Of a stretch of 64,000 nucleotides of DNA, positions 1 to 7,554 are shown piece after piece. This DNA comes from Neisseria dumasiana (lineage in GTDB: Bacteria > Pseudomonadota > Gammaproteobacteria > Burkholderiales > Neisseriaceae). A model generated the notes under the pieces. It was given only the letters and a program-made list of their open reading frames with translations. It ran no database searches and was not told the origin of the DNA. The position numbers were made by a program, and so were the translations under genes. Numbering within the stretch: position 1 is the stretch's first letter; each line of letters opens with the position of its first letter. The stretch is from assembly GCF_022870885.1 (NCBI RefSeq), contig NZ_CP091509.1, positions 1,612,001 to 1,676,000 of the forward strand. The letters run 5' to 3'.

Positions 1-168
1 AAAATCGACAAAACCGCGAAACAGCAGGAAGCCATTAGCGAAGAGCTGGAGAAAATCCATAAAGATACCAAACGCACGGCTGCGGTGGTGGGCGGTGCAT
101 CCGGCGCGGCGACGGCAACCATTGTATCTGTTGGCGTTGAGCTAATCCGCCGCATGGCCGGAGGCTGA
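1..168 (+). CDS. phage late protein, C-terminal fragment (coiled coil plus membrane segment)
   Basis: The reading frame is open from base 1 and stops at 166-168, so only the last 55 residues are present. They comprise a charged Glu/Lys-rich helix (about residues 1-26) and then a Gly/Ala/Val-rich hydrophobic stretch that could cross the membrane once. The stop lies one base before the next start (170). In Mu-like phages this position, just ahead of the terminase genes, holds small membrane or coiled-coil proteins of the lysis-to-packaging segment (gp25/DUF2730 type). The assignment to that group rests on position and shape only. Confidence 0.55.
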   Translation, partial: KIDKTAKQQEAISEELEKIHKDTKRTAAVVGGASGAATATIVSVGVELIRRMAGG

Positions 169-169
169 T

Positions 170-673
170 ATGGCGCACCCGCAGGAGACACGCGCCGAAG
201 TGCGACGCCTGTACACGGTTGAGCAGAAAAGCTTGCCCGAAGCCGCGCAAGAAGCAGGCGTACCGTTGGCTACTGCACGCCAATGGAAAGCCCGTGATAA
301 GGCTGCCGGCGAAGATTGGGATAAGCTCAAAACCGCCTACATTATGGCGGGCGGCAAAATGGAAGATGTCAACCGCGCCATCATGGCGAGTTTCTTGGTC
401 CGCTACCAAGAAGCAATGGAGGATGCGGATAAATGGGATGCGCTCGACCCGTTGGAAAAAGTAGATGCGCTTACCCGCTTAAGCGACAGCTACACCAAAA
501 CCGTAGCAGCCAACCGCAAAATGCTGCCGGAAATCAGCGAGCTGGCCGTGGCAATGGAAACCATTAAAGGTTTTGGCGACTTTATCCGCGAAAACCGCCC
601 TGCGGTGGCGATGGATTTTATCGAATTAATCGAACTGTTTGCGCCTGAATTGCAGCGGCGCTTCAGTAAGTGA
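170..673 (+). CDS. DUF1804 family phage protein (putative small terminase-like)
   Basis: This 167-residue protein looks like the DUF1804 family of Mu-like phages. The N-terminus reads as a helix-turn-helix (about residues 8-45, with AAQEAGVPLATARQWKARDK), suited to DNA recognition. The rest is helical. Its place directly before the large terminase suggests a small-terminase or packaging-recognition role, which is inferred. It starts one base after the upstream stop, so it is probably translationally coupled. Its TGA stop (671-673) runs into an uptake sequence at 673-684. Confidence 0.75.
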   Translation: MAHPQETRAEVRRLYTVEQKSLPEAAQEAGVPLATARQWKARDKAAGEDWDKLKTAYIMAGGKMEDVNRAIMASFLVRYQEAMEDADKWDALDPLEKVDALTRLSDSYTKTVAANRKMLPEISELAVAMETIKGFGDFIRENRPAVAMDFIELIELFAPELQRRFSK

Positions 674-684
674 GGCCGTCTGAA
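673..684 (+). repeat. DNA uptake sequence (AG-DUS) at a stop/start junction
   Basis: A perfect AGGCCGTCTGAA. Its first base is the last base of the preceding TGA stop, and its last base touches the next ATG (685), so it fills the whole intergenic space where a ribosome-binding site would normally be. Confidence 0.9.
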
Positions 685-936
685 ATGACAAAAGTCGAAT
701 ACACGCATAAGGGTTGGTATCTGTTTTGCCCGATTTGGATTGCAAACTGGCAAGACCCTAGCGAAGCCCCTGCGGTTGCGCCCCGCTATAAATTGGAATG
801 GCTGTTTTGGCTGGCAGATCAGTTTTTCTTTGCCATGAGCGCCATGCACGAAATGAAAACGGGCGAGCCGCTGCCGTTTTGTTTCAAAGTTTACCCCGAG
901 CCGCTGAAAAAACCTGTGGTTCATTATTACAAATAG
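685..936 (+). CDS. small conserved-looking phage protein, unknown function
   Basis: An 83-residue protein rich in Trp, Phe and Tyr. It contains the stretch FCPIWIANW near the N-terminus and LEWLFWLADQFFFAM in the middle, so it is either a compact aromatic-core protein or weakly membrane-associated. I do not recognise the family. A GTG at 670 would extend the frame through the uptake sequence, so the ATG at 685 is preferred. No Shine-Dalgarno sequence is visible, and translation probably depends on ribosomes finishing the upstream gene. The TAG stop (934-936) overlaps another uptake sequence (935-946). Confidence 0.6.
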   Translation: MTKVEYTHKGWYLFCPIWIANWQDPSEAPAVAPRYKLEWLFWLADQFFFAMSAMHEMKTGEPLPFCFKVYPEPLKKPVVHYYK

Positions 937-946
937 GCCGTCTGAA
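935..946 (+). repeat. DNA uptake sequence overlapping a stop codon
   Basis: A perfect AGGCCGTCTGAA whose first two bases are the last two of the TAG stop at 934-936. It lies two bases before the ATG at 949. Confidence 0.9.
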
Positions 947-948
947 AG

Positions 949-2574
949 ATGCGTTTAAAGTCACCGTTAAAAAGCAAGGAATTTATGCGCGAGCTGGCGG
1001 AGTATGCCGGCCAGTTGCGCAGCCTGATTGAGGCGGAAGTTGAGGGATTTTCAACCAAGCCAGCCGATATTCTGCGCCGCCGCCAAGCGGTGTTAGACCC
1101 CATTTCAGGTTACGAATACTTTGTAAACAACTACTTCCCGCACTATATCAGCAGCGGCAGTAAATCAGAGCTGCACGAATATCTGTTTGGGCTGTTGCCG
1201 AAAGTGGCAGCGGACAAGGAAAGCCGATCAGAGGCGATTGCTGCTCCGCGCGGTGAGGCTAAATCGACGTTGGTTACCCAGCTTTATACGCTTTGGCGGA
1301 TTGTAACCGGGCAAACGCACTATGCCGTTATTGTGATGGACAGTATCGACCAAGCATACCCAATGCTTGAGACCATCAAGGCGGAGCTCGAATTTAACCC
1401 GCGCATTGCCGCCGACTTCCCCGAAGCTGTGGGAGCCGGGCGTGTTTGGCAGGCCGGCACGATTGTAACGGCCAACAGCGTTAAGGTTCAGGTCGCGGGT
1501 AGCGGGAAAAAGTTGCGCGGTATGCGCCACGGCCCGTACCGACCCGATTTGTGCATACTCGACGATATCGAGAATGACGAGCAGGTACAAAACCCCGAGC
1601 AGCGGAAAAAGCTGCAATCGTGGCTGGAAAAAACCATCGAGCCTTTAGGCGGCGTAGGTAAAAAGTACGACATTATCTATATCGGAACCATCCTGCATCA
1701 TGACAGTGTGCTTTCACGCACGTTGCAAAACAAGTTTTGGCGCAGCCGCTTGTTTAAAGCCGTGAAACGCTGGCCGGACAATATGGACTTGTGGGAAGAG
1801 TGGGAGACTATTTGGCGCAATTACGGCGAAGAGGCTGCCATGCGGTTTTATGCCGACAACAAGGCAGACATGGAAGCCGGCGCGGTTACTTCGTGGGCGG
1901 CGCGCGGTATTTTGGAGCTGATGAAAAAGCGCGCCAAAATCGGCCCGCATTCTTTTGCTTGCGAATATCAAAATGACCCCGCCAGCGGCGAAGATTCGCC
2001 TTTTGCCGATTATTTAGATGGCTGTTACTTCTCCCATCTGCCGCCCGATGTGGTGATGTATGGCGCGGTTGACCCGTCGTTGGGTAAGAGCAGCCGCAGC
2101 CGTGACCCGTCTGCCATTTTGGTGGGTGGCTATCAAAAAAGCACAGGCATTCTGTTTGTAGAAGTGGCGAAAATCAAAAGGCGCGTGCCTGATTTGATTA
2201 TCGAAGACACGATTAAGCTGCAAAAAGAATACCGCTGCCAAGTGTGGGCGGTAGAAACGGTGCAGTTTCAGGAGTTCTTCAAAGACGAATTGGTAAAACG
2301 TTCTGCCCGCGCCGGCTGCCCTGTGCCTGCCCGCGGCATTAAGCCGGCCAGCGATAAGCTGCTGCGCATTGAGAGCCTGCAACCGCATATTGCCAACGGC
2401 TTAATCAAGTTTAGGCAGGAGCAGCGCGAATTAATCGAGCAGCTGCGCCATTTCCCTAATTCAGATCATGACGACGGCCCCGATGCCCTGCACATGCTGT
2501 GGATGCTCGCCGTGAGCGGTAATAAGGCGGATAAGGCCGTGCCGGTGCATATTCCTGAACCTACGTTCTTTTGA
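949..2574 (+). CDS. phage terminase large subunit (TerL)
   Basis: A 541-residue packaging motor, close to the length of Mu gp28-type enzymes. The ATPase part shows a Walker A variant APRGEAKST (about residues 98-107) and a Walker B LCILDDIEND (about 201-210). The RNase-H-like nuclease part shows acidic residues in GAVDPSLG (about 372-379), VWAVETVQF (about 430-438) and DHDDGPDA (about 507-514). It would cut and pump phage DNA into proheads through the portal encoded next. An internal ATG at 985 has a better Shine-Dalgarno (AAGGA at 976-980) and would give 529 residues. The longer form is kept because the extra residues continue the first helix. Confidence 0.92.
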   Translation: MRLKSPLKSKEFMRELAEYAGQLRSLIEAEVEGFSTKPADILRRRQAVLDPISGYEYFVNNYFPHYISSGSKSELHEYLFGLLPKVAADKESRSEAIAAPRGEAKSTLVTQLYTLWRIVTGQTHYAVIVMDSIDQAYPMLETIKAELEFNPRIAADFPEAVGAGRVWQAGTIVTANSVKVQVAGSGKKLRGMRHGPYRPDLCILDDIENDEQVQNPEQRKKLQSWLEKTIEPLGGVGKKYDIIYIGTILHHDSVLSRTLQNKFWRSRLFKAVKRWPDNMDLWEEWETIWRNYGEEAAMRFYADNKADMEAGAVTSWAARGILELMKKRAKIGPHSFACEYQNDPASGEDSPFADYLDGCYFSHLPPDVVMYGAVDPSLGKSSRSRDPSAILVGGYQKSTGILFVEVAKIKRRVPDLIIEDTIKLQKEYRCQVWAVETVQFQEFFKDELVKRSARAGCPVPARGIKPASDKLLRIESLQPHIANGLIKFRQEQRELIEQLRHFPNSDHDDGPDALHMLWMLAVSGNKADKAVPVHIPEPTFF

Positions 2575-2577
2575 TTT

Positions 2578-2635
2578 AGGCCGTCTGAATCAAACTCTAG
2601 TCGGGCAATGCCGTGGATAAGGTTTCAGACGGCCT
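2578..2635. terminator. inverted pair of uptake sequences after terL
   Basis: AGGCCGTCTGAA at 2578-2589 and its exact reverse complement at 2624-2635 flank a 34-base spacer, forming a 12-bp stem. There is no run of T on either side, so termination would be weak. It separates terL from the portal gene. Confidence 0.55.
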
Positions 2636-2659
2636 ACCCATTTAAACAGGTGTTTAAAC

Positions 2660-4078
2660 ATGTTTGGATTAACCAAAAGTAAAACCAAAACACGCATTGA
2701 TGCGCTGGTTACGGATACCGCTTACGCGCTGGATAGCTTTATGAGTAGCGCGGAAAGTTCGGACGAGCTGCTCGACCGATTGGGATTGAGCCGCGATCAG
2801 GTTTATGCCGCAGTTATTTCGGATGATGAGGTCGAGAGCTGCAAAGAGGATTTGCGCACAGCGATGATGGCGAGCGGATGGCGGCTGTATGGCGACGGCA
2901 CCGACGATACTCAGCTCGACCGCATTTATCGGGTGGTGCGCAAAAACTTAGCGGCCTTTATCGAACTGGTATTGACTGCCCGTTTAAACGGTTATGCGGT
3001 CGGTCGCTATATTTACCGACGTGAAGAAGACGGCCTGATTGTGCTCGACTACATTGCCGACCGCCGCGACGAACTGGATAAATATACCCCGAAACGCGGC
3101 GGCGTGTTGGTATATAAGGGAGATAACGGCGAAGAAGTGCTGGATACACAAGTAATGAATCTGCTGCTGGTCAACCGTGCTACGGCGAAAAATCCCGCGG
3201 GCGAAATGGCCGTCGCGCGTCTTTTTCCCGCCGTTTCGGTGCGTAAAAACGGATTTTTGTATGCCCACCAATTTATCAAGCGCTATGCCCAGCCCTATAT
3301 GGTGGGTAAGGTTTCGGGCGATGCCCAAGGCTTTATCGGCAAGCTGTTTTCGTTTGTGTCGGGCGGGGCGATTACCGTTGATAATGAGGACAGTGTGGAG
3401 ATGCTCACCAATTCGGCCAACGGCGAAGGCTTTGAAAAACTGGAGCGGATGGCAAACGCGCGTATCCAAAAAGCCCTGCTCGGCAGGGTAAAAATATCCG
3501 ACCTTGCCAACGGCAGCCGCGCGGCACAAGAAACCGAAGAAAATACCCGACAAGACCGTATTGAAGCTTATTTAAGCCTGTTATCCCTAGCTATCCAGCA
3601 CGCTGTTGATGCGATGGTGGCGGTTAATGCCGTTTGGGGCGTAGAAATCAAGCAAAAAGGCGGCCTGTGGTTTGAATTTATCGAAGAGGCCAAAATTGAT
3701 AAGGCGCGGGCGGAGCGAGACAAAATTTATGCCGATTCGGGCATGGTGCGCTTTACCGAAGACTATTTCACGCAGGTTTTGGGCTTTGAAAAAGAACACT
3801 TTGAAATGGTTGAGCAGCAACCGCAGGCAGGAAAGGCAGCCCTTGCCGTTAAACTTTCAGACGGCCTGAATGGCGGCGAGCCGCCGCTTTTGAAAGCCGA
3901 CCAAGCCTTGATGCAGCCGAAAATGCGGGCGGTGTTAAACGCATTGCAGGCATCGGAAAGCTATGCCGATTTTGAGGCGGCCTTGAACAAGATGGATTTA
4001 AGCGAGGGCGATATGGCGATTATCGACAAGCTGGTCGGCGATAGTGTGCGCGGGTTTTCAGACGGACTTTTGAAATAA
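2660..4078 (+). CDS. phage portal protein, DUF935 (Mu gp29-like)
   Basis: A 472-residue protein with the features I associate with the DUF935 portal family. An N-terminal region has SRDQVYAAVISDDEVESCKE. A core follows with QFIKRYAQPYMVGK, and there is a long helical C-terminus. The portal dodecamer forms the vertex through which DNA enters and leaves and on which the neck assembles. Its place between terL and the MuF-type head gene matches the Mu order. The start at 2660 is preceded by a short repeated TTTAAACA stretch rather than a strong ribosome-binding site. Confidence 0.88.
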   Translation: MFGLTKSKTKTRIDALVTDTAYALDSFMSSAESSDELLDRLGLSRDQVYAAVISDDEVESCKEDLRTAMMASGWRLYGDGTDDTQLDRIYRVVRKNLAAFIELVLTARLNGYAVGRYIYRREEDGLIVLDYIADRRDELDKYTPKRGGVLVYKGDNGEEVLDTQVMNLLLVNRATAKNPAGEMAVARLFPAVSVRKNGFLYAHQFIKRYAQPYMVGKVSGDAQGFIGKLFSFVSGGAITVDNEDSVEMLTNSANGEGFEKLERMANARIQKALLGRVKISDLANGSRAAQETEENTRQDRIEAYLSLLSLAIQHAVDAMVAVNAVWGVEIKQKGGLWFEFIEEAKIDKARAERDKIYADSGMVRFTEDYFTQVLGFEKEHFEMVEQQPQAGKAALAVKLSDGLNGGEPPLLKADQALMQPKMRAVLNALQASESYADFEAALNKMDLSEGDMAIIDKLVGDSVRGFSDGLLK

Positions 4079-4091
4079 GGGGAAGGAGTTT

Positions 4092-4292
4092 ATGGGAAAC
4101 TGTTATACAGGTTGGCTTGAAGAAGAAGAGAAATTCGATAATTTCCAGCGCAAGGTTGGTGTCAAATTTAAATATGATATAGATATGTCAACAAGAGACC
4201 GTTTAATGCAGCTTCATAGGGACACTGGATTAATTGGTGCGCCGTTAGTGGCTAAGGCGATAGGTTCGGGTTTGGATTTTTCAAGAAAATAA
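4092..4292 (+). CDS. small protein, possible ribbon-helix-helix fold
   Basis: A 66-residue protein with a strong Shine-Dalgarno (GGAAGGAG) before the ATG. The second half looks like a beta strand (VKFKYDIDMS) followed by two helices (TRDRLMQLHRDTGL and APLVAKAIGSGL), the layout of Arc/MetJ-type DNA-binding proteins. It sits between portal and MuF genes, where Mu has nothing comparable, so it may be cargo. The fold is inferred from pattern only and no function is assigned. Confidence 0.6.
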   Translation: MGNCYTGWLEEEEKFDNFQRKVGVKFKYDIDMSTRDRLMQLHRDTGLIGAPLVAKAIGSGLDFSRK

Positions 4293-4295
4293 AAG

Positions 4296-5636
4296 ATGGA
4301 TATCAACTTCAACAGTCTGATCGACCGCGCAGCCTTGGGTTATCTGAAAAGCAAAAAGCTGTTACCCGGCTTTAGCCATTTTGATGTGTGGCTGTATGAA
4401 CACGCCGTGGCGTTTACCGTTGCCAAGATGATGGATAAGGACATGCTGGCAGATGTTCAGACGGCCTTAACCGATGCCATGCAAAACGGTACTACATTTG
4501 CCGATTTTAAAAAGCGGTTAAAACCGTATTTAATGGCGCGGGGCTGGTGGGGAGAATCGGTCATGCTTGACCCTGTGGACGGCGTGCCGAAAATGGTGCA
4601 GCTCGGCAGCACCCGACGCCTGCGCACCATTTTTCACACCAACCTGCAAACCAGCTATGCAGCCGGACAATGGGCGCGGATTCAGAACCGCAAGGCTGCC
4701 CTGCCGTATCTTAAATACATTCCCAGCGCGGCCACGCACAAACGCGACGCGCATAAGCCTTATTACAATCTAATCTTGCCGGTTGAGCATGAGCTGTGGA
4801 ATACGATATTCCCACCCAACGGCTACGGCTGCCTGTGCGGCGTGCGCCAGCTCACCAAAACGCAAGCCTTGCGCGAACGTGGCGAAGATATTGCCAAAGA
4901 CCCCGACGGCTTTACCGATGCCCAAAAAGAAGCGCACAGGCAAGGCCGCTTGGAAGACAGCCCGAAAATCCAAACCATAGAATTTACCAATCCGCGCACC
5001 GGCCAAACGGTACGCATTCCCGCCGACATTACGCCAAGTTTCGCCCACAATCACGGCGACCGCGTGGGTGCGCTGCAACAGCTTTTCGGCGAACGACACG
5101 GGCAAGATGCGCTTGATAAAATGATTGCCGAGCGTGAGGCGTACCTTGATGCCAAGCTGCGGCCTGTCGGTGTGAGCGTTACCAGCTTTGCGGGATTAAA
5201 GGCCGATAAAGCCGAAGTTGCCCGCCTGCTGGAAGACAAGGCGCAGAAAAAACAGATGCATCATGAAGCCGAAGCTGCCGACCTGTGGCAGCAGGTATAT
5301 GGCGTGAAACTGGAGCGTTACGGCTTGCCCAATAAAAATCCGCCTGATTTTTTGGTGGTATCCGAAGGTGCACCCGAAACATGGCCTACATTGGATTTTA
5401 TGTTTACGGCCGATCTGTCCAATGAGTTCAAGATTAACGGATTTAATACGCACCTTACTAGAATGTGGCCCGATGTCGAAGACAATATCCAAAGACACTT
5501 GAAAAAAGCCGATATTGTGCCTTTGGATTTGCGTCCGCTCAATGCACTAAACCGCGCTAAGGTTATTGCCTATGTGGTATCATTGCCGGAAGAACAACGT
5601 AATAAAATCACTTTGATATTGGGGGATAAAAAATGA
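4296..5636 (+). CDS. MuF-type minor head protein with C-terminal nuclease-like (toxin) domain
   Basis: This is a 446-residue protein. Residues 1 to about 300 are the Mu F / SPP1 gp7-like head morphogenesis protein, with the typical ending PPNGYGCLCGVR near residues 172-184. Residues 310-446 are an extra domain containing PPDFLVVSEG, TLDFMFT and HLKKADIVPLDLRPL, then a helix and a final strand. This pattern resembles the BECR-fold RNases (CdiA-CT/PBECR type) that phages fuse to MuF proteins as polymorphic toxins. The extension is poorer in GC than the head part. The next gene overlaps by 4 bases (ATGA), as expected for an immunity partner. The head role is secure; the toxin role is inferred. 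Confidence 0.8.
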   Translation: MDINFNSLIDRAALGYLKSKKLLPGFSHFDVWLYEHAVAFTVAKMMDKDMLADVQTALTDAMQNGTTFADFKKRLKPYLMARGWWGESVMLDPVDGVPKMVQLGSTRRLRTIFHTNLQTSYAAGQWARIQNRKAALPYLKYIPSAATHKRDAHKPYYNLILPVEHELWNTIFPPNGYGCLCGVRQLTKTQALRERGEDIAKDPDGFTDAQKEAHRQGRLEDSPKIQTIEFTNPRTGQTVRIPADITPSFAHNHGDRVGALQQLFGERHGQDALDKMIAEREAYLDAKLRPVGVSVTSFAGLKADKAEVARLLEDKAQKKQMHHEAEAADLWQQVYGVKLERYGLPNKNPPDFLVVSEGAPETWPTLDFMFTADLSNEFKINGFNTHLTRMWPDVEDNIQRHLKKADIVPLDLRPLNALNRAKVIAYVVSLPEEQRNKITLILGDKK

Positions 5637-5956
5637 GCGTCCCGTTTGGATTAACCATAAGCAGCGGTAATTGTTTCGATATGAGCCGCGCGGCTGTGGT
5701 GGACTTATACGATTATTTGGAGCCGCTTTTTATAGATAATTGGCGCGACGATAATAATGCGGATAAGGATTATGCGGGCTGTTTTGTCGGCATGTTTTAC
5801 GGCAGCATTATGCCTTTCTCGCACTTGCCCGCGACGGAATACCGTACAGCTTGTGGCTGGGTAGCCGATGCGGTGGATAAGCTGCCATCGCTGCACCCTT
5901 ATAAAGACGATTTGATGACGGCATTAAGAGCCGACCCCCGGTATAAGGATGGTTAA
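5633..5956 (+). CDS. putative immunity protein for the MuF-linked toxin
   Basis: A 107-residue acidic protein whose ATG overlaps the stop of the MuF gene (ATGA), ensuring coupled translation. It has no signal peptide and contains Asp-rich helices such as DNWRDDNNADKDYAG. I do not recognise the family. Its size, acidity, tight coupling to a gene ending in a nuclease-like domain, and a terminator directly behind it are what one expects of an immunity protein that would block the toxin in the lysogen. This is inference from context only. Confidence 0.55.
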   Translation: MSVPFGLTISSGNCFDMSRAAVVDLYDYLEPLFIDNWRDDNNADKDYAGCFVGMFYGSIMPFSHLPATEYRTACGWVADAVDKLPSLHPYKDDLMTALRADPRYKDG

Positions 5957-5969
5957 TATTAAAATTGAA

Positions 5970-5993
5970 AAAACGCGCTTTTTAGCGCGTTTT
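5970..5993 (+). terminator. hairpin after the head-toxin/immunity pair
   Basis: AAAACGCGC (5970-5978) pairs exactly with GCGCGTTTT (5985-5993) across a 6-base loop. The 3' side ends in a short T run, giving a moderate rho-independent terminator 13 bases after the immunity stop. Confidence 0.75.
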
Positions 5994-6145
5994 GCCTTAT
6001 GGGTAGGCTTACCCCTTACCTTTGATTTATACCCCCTATTAAACCCCCATTAAAATCGCTGCAATCGGCATGCCTGCCATTGCAAGGCAATCTCAAACCG
6101 CAGCAACAGATAAAAGCCCCCTTTTTCCGCCCGCCGACAGTAATG

Positions 6146-6166
6146 AACGGCTGCCAAGCCGTTTTT
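6146..6166 (+). terminator. rho-independent terminator upstream of the protease gene
   Basis: AACGGCT (6146-6152), loop GCCA, AGCCGTT (6157-6163), then a T run to 6166. Together with the hairpin at 5970-5993 it isolates the protease gene from upstream transcription, so a separate late promoter (like Mu P-I) is expected in the 5994-6192 gap. Confidence 0.65.
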
Positions 6167-6192
6167 CCGCAAACCGCCCCTATCATGGCGGC

Positions 6193-7152
6193 ATGAAAAC
6201 GAAAACCATCCCTCAAACTTTAAATCTGCGCTTGTCTTCCGCCGACGAGGTGTCTATTGCAGCCTTGTCGGGCGAGGAACCGCGCAAGTTTTCCGGTATT
6301 GCCAACAGCGGCCGCCCGTTCGGTTTGGGCTCGTGGCAAACGGTTATCGACTTCGACGGCATCAAGCTCAAAGACAAAACCGCCTTTCTTATCGACCACG
6401 CAGGCAGCAAGCGCGCGGGCGTGGGTAAGTTATCGGTTACTTCAGACGGCCTGTATGCGGAAGGCACTTTACTGAACAACGAACACGGGCGGGCCGTGGC
6501 GGAAGAATCCGGCCAAGGTTTCCCGTGGGAGATGTCGGTTTACGTCCAGTCGGCACGTGTTGAAGAATTGAGCGCGGGTGCGAAAACCAGCGTTAACGGG
6601 TATGAAGTGCAAGGCCCTATGCTGATTATGCGCGACTGCACCATCCGCGAAGTGTCGTTTACCGCCGTGGGCGTCGACGGCAATACCCACGCCGTAGCTT
6701 TGTCGGAAGACGGCAAGCCGCGGGCATTTGATTATCAACCCAAACAGGAGCATTTGAGCATGACACCTGAAGAGAAGGCGGAATTTGACCAGCTGAAAGC
6801 GGATAAAGCCAAGCTGGAGCAAGAAAACGCCGATTTGAAACTCTCCGCGCATAAAGCGCAGATTGATGCCAAGTTGTCGGCAGCCGGTTTTAAAGCCGGA
6901 GCGGACGGCAAGTTTAGCGGCGTGGGTGAATCGACCTACAAACTGCTGCTTTCCGCTGATTTGAAAGACGCGGAAGCGGTAATCGCCGACCTGAAGCCCG
7001 CCGAGGCGGCCTTGTCGGGCGCGGGTAAGCCGCCGGTGCCGGAGGCGTTGCTGTCCGATGCGCAGCCCGGCAATCAGGCCGAACCGGCAGACGGCGTGAA
7101 GCTGTCGGTGGCGACGGGTAAAAGTTCTTTGAACGGAGGTGCGTATGTCTGA
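6193..7152 (+). CDS. phage prohead protease with C-terminal scaffold domain (Mu I-like)
   Basis: A 319-residue protein. The first half is a serine-type prohead protease: IDHAG (His about residue 69) and IREVSFTAVG (Ser about residue 155) would supply the catalytic pair. From about residue 190 the sequence becomes a Lys/Glu-rich coiled coil, then a low-complexity Ala/Pro/Asp tail, as in scaffolding proteins. In Mu, gene I has the same protease-plus-scaffold layout; the protein directs capsid assembly and is then cleaved out. An ATG at 6070 would add 41 residues of low-complexity sequence that include the terminator hairpin, so 6193 is preferred. Confidence 0.82.
   Translation: MKTKTIPQTLNLRLSSADEVSIAALSGEEPRKFSGIANSGRPFGLGSWQTVIDFDGIKLKDKTAFLIDHAGSKRAGVGKLSVTSDGLYAEGTLLNNEHGRAVAEESGQGFPWEMSVYVQSARVEELSAGAKTSVNGYEVQGPMLIMRDCTIREVSFTAVGVDGNTHAVALSEDGKPRAFDYQPKQEHLSMTPEEKAEFDQLKADKAKLEQENADLKLSAHKAQIDAKLSAAGFKAGADGKFSGVGESTYKLLLSADLKDAEAVIADLKPAEAALSGAGKPPVPEALLSDAQPGNQAEPADGVKLSVATGKSSLNGGAYV
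6760..7152 (+). CDS. possible nested scaffold protein (Mu Z-like internal start)
   Basis: Inside the protease gene, in the same frame, an ATG at 6760 is preceded by AGGAG at 6746-6750. This would make the C-terminal 130 residues alone, starting exactly where the coiled coil begins (MTPEEKAEFDQLKADKAKLE). Mu makes its scaffold Z from an internal start within I in the same way. The spacing (9 bases) and the domain boundary fit, but internal translation cannot be proved from sequence. Confidence 0.4.
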   Translation: MTPEEKAEFDQLKADKAKLEQENADLKLSAHKAQIDAKLSAAGFKAGADGKFSGVGESTYKLLLSADLKDAEAVIADLKPAEAALSGAGKPPVPEALLSDAQPGNQAEPADGVKLSVATGKSSLNGGAYV

Positions 7153-7492
7153 CGCAAAAATGAAAGCCACCAGCGAAACTTTAGGCCGCGTAATGGGCGA
7201 TTTCCTGAAATGGGAAGCCACGCCGCTTACCCGCGAGGCGGTAACCGCTTCCAAAGGCACTAAAATCGGCACGTTTGTCGATTATCCGCTGCGTACCGGT
7301 AAAAAGCTGTTGGCGTTGACCGACGAGCAAGACGGCAAGGTGCTGGTGCAGCCGCACAACTGCATTATCGATTTGTCGCTGGTTGCTGCCACGGCAGTTA
7401 ACGCGGCGGCATCGACGGGCGGCAATCTCGACGGCCTGAAAAAAGACGGCGACCCCTACGGCATCGTCTATCAGGGTACGCCTGCCGCTTAA
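7145..7492 (+). CDS. phage head decoration protein (lambda gpD-like)
   Basis: A 115-residue protein between the protease and the major capsid genes, the normal place for a capsid-stabilising decoration protein. It ends with a compact Gly/Ala-rich segment and carries PLTREAVTASKGTKIGTFVD. The frame overlaps the protease gene by 8 bases. GGAGG at 7135-7139 lies five bases before the ATG at 7145, which decides this start over the GTG at 7139. Confidence 0.7.
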   Translation: MSDAKMKATSETLGRVMGDFLKWEATPLTREAVTASKGTKIGTFVDYPLRTGKKLLALTDEQDGKVLVQPHNCIIDLSLVAATAVNAAASTGGNLDGLKKDGDPYGIVYQGTPAA

Positions 7493-7505
7493 ACCCAAAC
7501 GGTGC

Positions 7506-7524
7506 AGGCCGTTTCAGACGGCCT
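7506..7524. terminator. uptake-sequence hairpin before the capsid gene
   Basis: AGGCCGT (7506-7512) pairs with ACGGCCT (7518-7524), with the second half belonging to a reverse uptake sequence. There is no T run, so it may attenuate rather than stop transcription. Confidence 0.45.
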
Positions 7525-7554
7525 AACCCATGTTTATTTTAAAAAGGAAAATCC

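Noticed and set aside
6070..6192. Upstream ATG extending the prohead protease by 41 residues
   Set aside because: The extension is low-complexity and runs through a terminator hairpin; conserved-looking sequence begins at the ATG at 6193.
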